Source: JBATBW01 sp049662565 (GTDB lineage Bacteria > Bacillota_I > Bacilli_A > Erysipelotrichales > Erysipelotrichaceae). Taken from it: 8,984 nucleotides of DNA. The translations under genes were made by a program, and so were the position numbers. Positions 1-5,895 of the stretch are shown in pieces. The DNA lies in NCBI GenBank assembly GCA_049662565.1, contig JBATBW010000084.1:1-8984 (forward strand), read 5' to 3'. The notes under the pieces are model-generated. The model had not been told where the DNA came from. It made no database searches and was given only the letters and a program-made list of their open reading frames with translations. Numbering within the stretch: the first letter of the stretch is position 1; each line of letters begins with the position of its first letter.

Positions 1-799
1 ATAGGTCTTCTAATTTTATGCTTTTAGCTAAATCGGCTTCAAATTGTTCGATATAGCCATGGTAGACCATTAAGTCTAATACTTCGTTTCTTCTTTTTGT
101 TGCATTGTCTAAGTTCCAATAAGGATTATAATAATTTGGTAAGTTTATTGTACCCGCAAGGAAAGCGGATTCACTCAAAGTTAATTGATCGATATTCTTG
201 CCAAAGAAATATTCGGCCGCTTTTTGTGGGCCACGGGTTTTTGCTCCATAGTTGTTTTGGTTGACATAATATTCAAATATTTGTTTTTTTGGTAATTTTA
301 AATCAGTTTGAATGGCAAGGGTAATTTGTTGTAATTTATATCCGATACCACCATATTTATCACTTTCCCCGGGTGGGAAATATGTGTTCTTAATTAGTTG
401 CATAGTGAATGTTGAACCACCTTGAGAAAAATCTTTTGATTTTAGATTTACCAATGCCGCTTTTGTAAAGCGGGGGAGGTCAAAACCAATATGGGTAAAA
501 AATCGTGAATCTTCAATTGATAAATAGGCATCAATTAATGATTCGGGTATTTGATTGTATTCGACATTTCTTCTTAATACTTCGCCAACGTCCATTAATT
601 TTTCGCCGTTTTTGTCGTAGATAACGGATGATTGACTACTTTTGAATAAGTTGGTGTTTAGCTTTGGGGTTTCTCGGACAGTTTCAACTACATAACTAAT
701 TAACATTCCTCCAACTACGATAGATATTGATAAAGTAAACATGGTAAGTAGGGTGATTATTCCTCTTGTCCAGCGTATTTTTTGATGATTTTCTTTCAT
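1..799 (-). CDS. Penicillin-binding protein, GT51 transglycosylase domain (N-terminal part, runs off left edge)
   Basis: This is the first 266 codons of a PBP1-type cell-wall synthase, a family that polymerises lipid II into glycan strands outside the membrane. After a short basic N-terminus (K2, K7, R9, R12) comes one membrane anchor, about residues 13-38, then the GT51 domain. Motif 1 is intact (EDSRFFTHIGFD, catalytic Glu at E96). Motif 2 reads GGSTFTMQLIKN (127-138), where GGST-T-QQ is usual. Motif 3 reads YKLQQ (154-158), where RKxxE is usual, so a family glutamate has become Q158. Motif 4 reads EYYVNQNNYG (176-185). Any transpeptidase domain lies beyond the window. The start is ATG 799-797: in-frame stops lie just upstream with no other start codon between. 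The only Shine-Dalgarno (813-820) sits unusually far upstream. The family call is firm; whether the glycosyltransferase is active is open. Confidence 0.9.
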   Translation of the reverse strand, partial: MKENHQKIRWTRGIITLLTMFTLSISIVVGGMLISYVVETVRETPKLNTNLFKSSQSSVIYDKNGEKLMDVGEVLRRNVEYNQIPESLIDAYLSIEDSRFFTHIGFDLPRFTKAALVNLKSKDFSQGGSTFTMQLIKNTYFPPGESDKYGGIGYKLQQITLAIQTDLKLPKKQIFEYYVNQNNYGAKTRGPQKAAEYFFGKNIDQLTLSESAFLAGTINLPNYYNPYWNLDNATKRRNEVLDLMVYHGYIEQFEADLAKSIKLEDL

Positions 800-862
800 T
801 TTTTGTTCATTTCCCCCTTCTGATTATCATATTATTATATAAAAATATAATTTATCTTTATT

Positions 863-891
863 ATTGTACTACATTTTTAGGTGGTAAACAA
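863..891 (-). promoter_or_regulatory. Probable sigma-A promoter of the PBP gene
   Basis: On the minus strand, TTGTTT (886-891) and TACAAT (863-868) are separated by exactly 17 nt. The -10 box matches consensus at five of six positions; the -35 keeps only TTG. Transcription would start near 856, giving a leader of about 57 nt. The region is AT-rich, so chance matches are possible, but the spacing and position fit well. Confidence 0.55.
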
Positions 892-954
892 TATTTGATG
901 GTTATTGATATTTGTCGTTTGTAAAATAAACATTATATTTGTTCCTTTTTAAGG

Positions 955-960
955 TATAAT
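955..960 (+). promoter_or_regulatory. Probable -10 box of the ygiQ operon promoter
   Basis: A perfect TATAAT lies 22 nt before the ygiQ start codon, which would give a short leader of about 16 nt containing GAGG (971-974). No good -35 is present: the hexamers at 16-18 nt spacing are only AT-rich. With the PBP promoter facing the other way, the 183-nt gap 800-982 is a divergent promoter region. I see no operator, riboswitch or hairpin in it. Confidence 0.5.
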
Positions 961-982
961 ATTTATATGTGAGGTAGCTTTT

Positions 983-2803
983 ATGAATAAATTTTTGCCA
1001 GTTACTAAAGAAGAAATGTTAAATTTGGGTTGGGAACAACCGGATTTTGTTTATATTAGTGGTGATGCTTATGTTGATCATCCGTCGTTTGGTGCGGCTA
1101 TTATAACTCGGGTGTTAGAAAGTCATGGTTATAAAGTTTGTATGTTAAGTCAACCTAATTGGAAAGATAAAAATGATTTTATGCGTTTTGGTCAACCACG
1201 ATTAGGTTTTTTGATTTCTAGTGGTAATATTGATTCGATGGTGAATCATTATACGGTAGCAAAAAAAAGAAGGAATAAAGATAGTTATACACCTAATGGT
1301 GAAATTGGTAAAAGGCCAGATCGTGCGGTTATTGTTTATAGTCAGATGGCTCGTCAAGCTTATCCTGATACCAATATTATTATTGGTGGTATTGAAGCTA
1401 GTTTGAGAAGATTGTCCCATTATGATTATTGGGATGATAAAGTAAGAAAGTCGATTATTATTGATGCCAATGCTGATCTATTACTGTATGGTATGGGCGA
1501 AAATAGCGTCATTGAAGTAGCAGATGCCTTAGATAGTGGTATGGATATTAAGGATTTAACTTATTTAGATGGTACGGTTTTTAAAACAAAGAATATTAAT
1601 TTAGCTTTTGAACCAATTATCTTACCTGCATATGAAGAAGTCATTAAGGACAAGAAGGTTTATTGTGAGAGTTTTATGCATCAGTATACTAATACTGATC
1701 ATTATAATGCGAAAACTTTAGTTGAACCATATCAAGGGTGGTATGTAGTCCAAAACAAACCTAATCGGCCTTTAACTCAACAAGAGTTTGATGATGCCTA
1801 TGCTTTGCCTTATCAAAGAACTTATCATCCAATGTATTTAAAGATTGGCCATGTACCGGCAATAGATGAAGTGAAATTTTCTTTAATTAGTAATCGAGGC
1901 TGTTTTGGTGCTTGTAATTTTTGTGCATTGACTTTCCATCAAGGAAGAGTAATTCAAGCAAGAAGTCATGAAAGTATTATTGGTGAAGCTAAAAAAATGA
2001 TAGAAGAACCGGATTTTAAGGGTTATATCCATGATGTTGGAGGACCAACAGCGAATTTTAGGGATACTGCCTGTGATAAACAAAAAGAACATGGTGCTTG
2101 TGTAAATAAACAATGTTTATGGCCTAAACCTTGTCAAAATTTGAAGGTTAATCATGAAGATTATTTGAAGTTACTTCAAGAATTAAGAGAATTACCAAAT
2201 GTAAAAAAAGTGTTTGTTCGTAGTGGTATTCGTTATGATTATTTAATGTATGATAAAAATGATCAGTTTTTTCGAGAATTAGTATTAAATCATATTAGTG
2301 GTCAATTAAAAGTAGCACCGGAACATATTAGTAATAAAGTATTAGATAAAATGGGTAAACCCGGTAATGGGTTATATCAAAAATTTGTCGATAAATATGA
2401 AAAACTTAATGAAGAATATCATAAAAATCAGTTTTTAGTGCCATATTTAATGAGTTCCCATCCGGGAAGTGATTTAAATGCCGCTATTGAATTAGCTTTA
2501 TATTTAAAGAAGATTAATCATCAACCTGAACAAGTCCAAGATTTTTATCCAACACCTGGCACTTTGTCGACCGCGATGTATTATACACAAATGGATCCAA
2601 GAGATAATAGTTATGTTTATGTGCCAATAACACCGCATGAAAAGGCGATGCAAAGGGCATTGATGCAATATCGTAATCCATATAATTATGATTTAGTTCA
2701 TGAAGCTTTAGTGGCTGCTAAACGATTAGATTTAATTGGTGAAGGCCCTAATTGCTTAATTAGTAGTAAAAAGCCAATGAAATATCAGGGGAAAAGAAAA
2801 TGA
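983..2803 (+). CDS. ygiQ: YgiQ family radical SAM protein (UPF0313)
   Basis: This 606-residue protein belongs to the YgiQ family of radical S-adenosylmethionine proteins, whose reaction is not established to my knowledge. The N-terminal third (GDAYVDHPSFG near residue 27, IIGGIEASLRR near 133) is typical of the family. The radical SAM core has CxxxCxxC at C307, C311 and C314, which should bind a 4Fe-4S cluster. A second cysteine set follows at C364, C373, C378 and C383 (CX8CX4CX4C). The C-terminal part contains DFYPTPGTLS (520-529), a family signature. Start ATG 983 has GAGG 8 nt upstream. It is the first gene of a likely operon, and its TGA overlaps the next ATG (ATGA). It is shorter than the E. 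coli protein as I recall it, but no domain appears broken. The family assignment is secure; the function is unknown. Confidence 0.93.
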   Translation: MNKFLPVTKEEMLNLGWEQPDFVYISGDAYVDHPSFGAAIITRVLESHGYKVCMLSQPNWKDKNDFMRFGQPRLGFLISSGNIDSMVNHYTVAKKRRNKDSYTPNGEIGKRPDRAVIVYSQMARQAYPDTNIIIGGIEASLRRLSHYDYWDDKVRKSIIIDANADLLLYGMGENSVIEVADALDSGMDIKDLTYLDGTVFKTKNINLAFEPIILPAYEEVIKDKKVYCESFMHQYTNTDHYNAKTLVEPYQGWYVVQNKPNRPLTQQEFDDAYALPYQRTYHPMYLKIGHVPAIDEVKFSLISNRGCFGACNFCALTFHQGRVIQARSHESIIGEAKKMIEEPDFKGYIHDVGGPTANFRDTACDKQKEHGACVNKQCLWPKPCQNLKVNHEDYLKLLQELRELPNVKKVFVRSGIRYDYLMYDKNDQFFRELVLNHISGQLKVAPEHISNKVLDKMGKPGNGLYQKFVDKYEKLNEEYHKNQFLVPYLMSSHPGSDLNAAIELALYLKKINHQPEQVQDFYPTPGTLSTAMYYTQMDPRDNSYVYVPITPHEKAMQRALMQYRNPYNYDLVHEALVAAKRLDLIGEGPNCLISSKKPMKYQGKRK

Positions 2804-3267
2804 GTTATATTCAGTTTTTAAGACAACACATCGGCCACCAAACAATTATTATGCCTTGTGCCTGTGCATTGATTGTGAATGAAAAAAAAGAATTATTACT
2901 ACAAAAAAGAGTTGATGATGGTTGTTGGAGTTATCATGGGGGATCAATTGAAGTTGATGAAAGTGTCGAACAAGCTTTGAAAAGAGAAGTAAAAGAAGAA
3001 TTGAATATTGATATTGAACAATATCAGTTATTTAATATATACTCAGGTCAACAATTTCATCATATTTATCCAAATGGCGATAATGTTTCACCAATTGATA
3101 TTGTTTATCTTTGTACTAAGTATAATGGGGATATTAAATTACAAGTCGAAGAAGTTAGTGAGATTGGTTGGTTCAATGAAAACAATTTGCCACAAAATAT
3201 TTCTAAGGGAGTAGTTCCTGTTATCAATGATTATTTTAGGTGGGTAAAAAATGGTAATAACAAGTGA
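2800..3267 (+). CDS. NUDIX hydrolase
   Basis: This 155-residue single-domain protein belongs to the NUDIX family, which hydrolyses nucleoside diphosphates linked to another group. The Nudix box spans residues 48-70 and fits GX5EX7REUXEEXGU (G48, E54, R62, E63, E66, E67), except that N69 replaces the usual glycine. The metal-binding glutamates are all present. Before the box, WSYHGG has H46 where proline is common. The start ATG 2800 overlaps the ygiQ stop by 4 nt and has AGGGGA (2787-2792) 7 nt upstream, so translation is probably coupled to ygiQ. Its 3' end overlaps the following acetyltransferase gene by 17 nt. The substrate (house-cleaning of oxidised nucleotides, or a sugar nucleotide) cannot be read from the sequence. 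Confidence 0.9.
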   Translation: MSYIQFLRQHIGHQTIIMPCACALIVNEKKELLLQKRVDDGCWSYHGGSIEVDESVEQALKREVKEELNIDIEQYQLFNIYSGQQFHHIYPNGDNVSPIDIVYLCTKYNGDIKLQVEEVSEIGWFNENNLPQNISKGVVPVINDYFRWVKNGNNK

Positions 3268-3751
3268 ACGTTTAATGTTGCGTAATTTTTGTAAAAATGA
3301 TTTAAGTGATCTTCATGATTTTTGTCGACAAGAAAAAGTTATGAGTAAATTAGGAATGCCTACTCATCATTTTTTTCATCAAAGTGATGCGTTATTGAAA
3401 GAATGGATTACTGACAATAGTCGGTTTGCGATTGTCTTAAATGATAAAGTTATTGGTTATATTGCAATTTATCCTTATGATGAGGATGATGATAGTAGTG
3501 TAGAGTTAGCATTTGGCATTAGTGAAGAATATCAAAATAAGGGATATATGTTTGAAACCATTAGTGTCATAATTGAATTTGTTTTTTCTTTAAAACATAT
3601 TAAACGGATATATGCCGATGTGATGGTTGGAAACTATAATTGTGAGAAGTTGTTAATTAAATTAGGTTTTCATTTTGGTGATCAATTTAATTATTTTTTG
3701 CCTTTAATGAATAAAGAATATTTATTAAATGAATATTATATAGAAAAATAG
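3251..3751 (+). CDS. GNAT family N-acetyltransferase (RimJ/RimL-like)
   Basis: This 166-residue protein has the layout of the GNAT Acetyltransf_3 group, whose members transfer acetyl from acetyl-CoA to protein N-termini or small molecules. Evidence is the opening TSERLMLRNF, the strand KVIGYIAIYP (66-75), the acetyl-CoA loop YQNKGYMFE (94-102) and the ending NYNCEKLLIKLGF (128-140), which matches the family N-x-x-S/A...LGF. The loop follows Q/RxxGxG/A up to G98, but M100 takes the last small-residue position, a mild deviation. The start ATG 3251 lies within the NUDIX gene in another frame, with AGGTGGG (3238-3244) 6 nt upstream. The overlap implies coupled translation in the ygiQ operon. The substrate is unknown. 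No terminator hairpin follows the TAG stop. Confidence 0.87.
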   Translation: MVITSERLMLRNFCKNDLSDLHDFCRQEKVMSKLGMPTHHFFHQSDALLKEWITDNSRFAIVLNDKVIGYIAIYPYDEDDDSSVELAFGISEEYQNKGYMFETISVIIEFVFSLKHIKRIYADVMVGNYNCEKLLIKLGFHFGDQFNYFLPLMNKEYLLNEYYIEK

Positions 3752-3801
3752 GAATTTAGTTTTTTTAATTTTATAAGATAGAGAGAGTAATTGGTAAATA
3801 C

Positions 3802-4530
3802 ATGAGTAATTATTATGATGAAATTTTATTAGAAATTAATGAATTGATCGACCAAGGGAAAATCAATCAAGCTTTAAGGAAAATTGAAAATGAATTAGAT
3901 ATGCCTTATATTCCAGTAGAATTAGAGGAACAGTTGAACGATTTATATCGACAATATTTTGTAGGTGGTGAAACTTCTTCTTTAATAGTGGATAGTGAAC
4001 AATTAATTAAGTTGTTTAATGGTAGTTTTGAGGATAATGCTTTAGCTATTGAAAGTTTAAAGAAGTTAAATCTTCGGGACTATTTAAGCATTATAGTTGA
4101 TTATTTGTTTAATCCTAAGTATATTGAGATTAGTTCAATAATGATTGAATTATTAATTAATCAAAATATTGATCAACAGTTTGTTTATCATCGTTTGGAT
4201 AAGACATTTGTTTTTAATCCTATTGAATTAAAAAGTGTAATTGAGAATGAGACTTTTGTTGCATTGTATACGACAATAAATGATTTGTTGGTGGGTGATA
4301 ATGTTTCTTTGGCTAATATTTGCTTAGATTTAGCGATTAAAGAAGCCTATTTTAATTTACCTGAAGGTTTAGTTTTAGGATTATATGACAGTTATCTATA
4401 TCAGATTTTGGAAAAAGGTTTTAATTTGTTGAACATTAGTGAAGAATTTGACTCTTTTTGTCGAAATCACAATATTTTAGTGAAAAAAGATGAAAAGTTA
4501 TTGGTTACATTGTTGGAAAATATTTGTTAA
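3802..4530 (+). CDS. Unknown-function helical protein, DUF3196-like
   Basis: This 242-residue protein has no signal peptide, membrane segment or catalytic motif. It appears almost wholly alpha-helical and acidic. The N-terminal block YYDEILLEINELIDQGKI...ALRKIENELDMPYIP (residues 4-38) looks like a TPR-style helical pair ending in the MPYIP element I associate with DUF3196, the family of Mycoplasma pneumoniae MPN330. This is from memory and unsearched. It lies directly before tig and lon, as the Mycoplasma gene does, which supports the assignment and suggests a link to protein folding, turnover or ribosome work (inference). The start ATG 3802 follows GAGAGAG (3781-3787) at a long 14-nt distance. 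It lies 50 nt after the acetyltransferase gene with no terminator between, so it is probably transcribed with that operon. The tig promoter lies in its last codons. Confidence 0.8.
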   Translation: MSNYYDEILLEINELIDQGKINQALRKIENELDMPYIPVELEEQLNDLYRQYFVGGETSSLIVDSEQLIKLFNGSFEDNALAIESLKKLNLRDYLSIIVDYLFNPKYIEISSIMIELLINQNIDQQFVYHRLDKTFVFNPIELKSVIENETFVALYTTINDLLVGDNVSLANICLDLAIKEAYFNLPEGLVLGLYDSYLYQILEKGFNLLNISEEFDSFCRNHNILVKKDEKLLVTLLENIC

Positions 4531-4541
4531 TTTGTTATAAT
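4513..4541 (+). promoter_or_regulatory. Strong sigma-A promoter for tig
   Basis: TTGGAA (4513-4518) and a perfect TATAAT (4536-4541) are 17 nt apart, with TG at 4533-4534 giving an extended -10 element. The -35 overlaps the last codons of the DUF3196-like gene. Transcription would start near 4548 and give a leader of about 27 nt containing AGGAGG. This is the best promoter in the window and suits a highly expressed gene. Confidence 0.75.
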
Positions 4542-4574
4542 ATTATAGTGTATTGTTTAGGAGGAAAATATTAA

Positions 4575-5846
4575 ATGAAATCAAATTATACAGCATTAGA
4601 AAATTCTACTGGTAAATTAGAAATTATCGTAGATGGTGAAAAATGGCAAAAAGCGTTAAATAAAGCTTTTGACAAAGTAAGTAAAGATGTTAAGGTTGAA
4701 GGTTTTAGACCTGGTAAAGCACCTAAAAAATTAATTGAAAAGAATGTTAATGAACAATATGTTTTACAAGAAGCTGTAGATAGGGTAGCTGGTGAAGCAT
4801 TATTTGAAACTTTAAAAGAATTAAATTTAGATATCGTAACTCGTCCAACTTTAGATATTAAAGCTTTATCTAAAGAAGCAGTTACATTAGAATTTGGTTT
4901 AGTATTATATCCTGAAGTTACTTTAGGTCAATATAAAGGTTTAGATATTCATAAAGAACTAGTTTTAGTTAATGATGAAGAAATCGAAGCAGAAATCAAT
5001 CAAATCGCTAAACGTAATGCATCTTTAGAAGTTAAAGAAGATGGTGAAGTTGTTAATGGTGATACTGCGGTTATTAACTTTGAAGGATTTGTGGATGGAG
5101 TGGCATTTGAAGGTGGTAAAGGAGATAATTATCCTTTAGTAATCGGAAGTAATACATTCATTCCTGGTTTTGAAGAACAATTAATTGGTTTAAAAGTTGA
5201 TGAAGAAAAAGATGTTGTTGTAACTTTCCCTGAAGGTTATTCAAATGACTTACAAAATAAAGAAGCAACATTTAAATGTAAAGTTTTAGAAATTAAAACG
5301 GAAGTGTTACCAGAAATTAATGATGAACTTGCAAAAGAAAGTGGCATCAAAGATGTTGAAACTTTAGATCAATTAAAAGAAGCAATTAAAGCTAATATTA
5401 CTGTGAAAAAAGAAAAAGAAGCTGCAAGCAAATTTGAAAGTGATTTATTAGAAGCAATCATTAAAGATGCTAAAATGGACATTCCAAGTGCAATGATTGA
5501 TAGTGAAAAAGAATATTTATATCAAGACTTCACTAATCGTTTAAGCCAACAAGGATTAAATGAAGAATTATATTTCCAATTTACACAATCTAATAAAGAA
5601 CAAGTTATGGAACAATTTGCTGCTGAAGCAAAAAATAATACGCAAGTTCGTTTAGTATTAGATGCAATTGTTAAAGCGGAAAATATGACTGCTAGCGAAG
5701 AAGATCTTGCTGCTAAATATGACGAATTAGCTAAAAATTACAATATGGATGTTAATGAAATTAAAGAAAAAATTGATACTAACAATTTAAGTGCGCAAAT
5801 TTGTTTGTCAAAAGCTTTAGATTTAATATCTAACAGTGTTAAATAA
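4575..5846 (+). CDS. tig: Trigger factor (ribosome-associated chaperone and peptidyl-prolyl isomerase)
   Basis: Trigger factor binds the ribosome exit tunnel and shields nascent chains. At 423 residues it has normal length. The N-terminal ribosome-binding domain (about 1-110) carries the signature GFRPGKAP at 43-50. The FKBP-type isomerase domain spans about 160-245 (NGDTAVINFEGFVDG, then FIPGFEEQLIGL). The rest, to 423, forms the helical C-terminal chaperone arms. The start ATG 4575 follows a perfect AGGAGG (4559-4564). Leucine is encoded almost only by TTA, and codon choice is more uniform than in the upstream genes, which fits high expression. It has its own promoter upstream and a terminator-like hairpin 5 nt after the stop, so much of its mRNA is probably monocistronic. 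Unlike in B. subtilis, no clpX follows. Confidence 0.97.
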   Translation: MKSNYTALENSTGKLEIIVDGEKWQKALNKAFDKVSKDVKVEGFRPGKAPKKLIEKNVNEQYVLQEAVDRVAGEALFETLKELNLDIVTRPTLDIKALSKEAVTLEFGLVLYPEVTLGQYKGLDIHKELVLVNDEEIEAEINQIAKRNASLEVKEDGEVVNGDTAVINFEGFVDGVAFEGGKGDNYPLVIGSNTFIPGFEEQLIGLKVDEEKDVVVTFPEGYSNDLQNKEATFKCKVLEIKTEVLPEINDELAKESGIKDVETLDQLKEAIKANITVKKEKEAASKFESDLLEAIIKDAKMDIPSAMIDSEKEYLYQDFTNRLSQQGLNEELYFQFTQSNKEQVMEQFAAEAKNNTQVRLVLDAIVKAENMTASEEDLAAKYDELAKNYNMDVNEIKEKIDTNNLSAQICLSKALDLISNSVK

Positions 5847-5851
5847 TTAAC

Positions 5852-5875
5852 GGGCGCTTAGGCGTCCTTTGTTTT
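5852..5875 (+). terminator. Intrinsic terminator or attenuator between tig and lon
   Basis: GGGCGC (5852-5857) pairs with GCGTCC (5862-5867) around a TTAG loop; all six pairs form, one as G-U. A T-rich run with one interruption follows (TTTGTTTT, 5868-5875). The stem is strikingly GC-rich for this AT-rich DNA. Only 20 nt separate it from the lon start codon, so it may let a fraction of transcripts through into lon. Confidence 0.75.
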
Positions 5876-5895
5876 AGAAAGAGAGAAGGTGTACT

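Noticed and set aside
800..982. Riboswitch, small RNA or operator in the divergent intergenic region
   Set aside because: The stretch is AT-rich, with no stable GC-containing hairpin or recognisable aptamer; the two promoters explain it.
1261..1270. Run of eight A in ygiQ as a possible slippage or programmed frameshift site
   Set aside because: The reading frame continues intact with conserved family sequence on both sides, and no stop or downstream hairpin suggests recoding.
1202..1420. 72-residue minus-strand ORF inside ygiQ
   Set aside because: It is antisense to a well-supported gene, has low-complexity Thr/Asn/Ile-rich sequence, and has no recognisable domain.
1883..2113. 76-residue minus-strand ORF inside ygiQ
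   Set aside because: It is antisense to the radical SAM core codons and shows no family motif; it arises from AT-rich codon use on the other strand.
3008..3214. 68-residue plus-strand ORF inside the NUDIX gene
   Set aside because: It is an out-of-frame shadow of the NUDIX coding sequence, hydrophobic and low in complexity.
3752..3801. Terminator between the acetyltransferase and DUF3196-like genes
   Set aside because: There is a short T run but no stem-forming inverted repeat before it.
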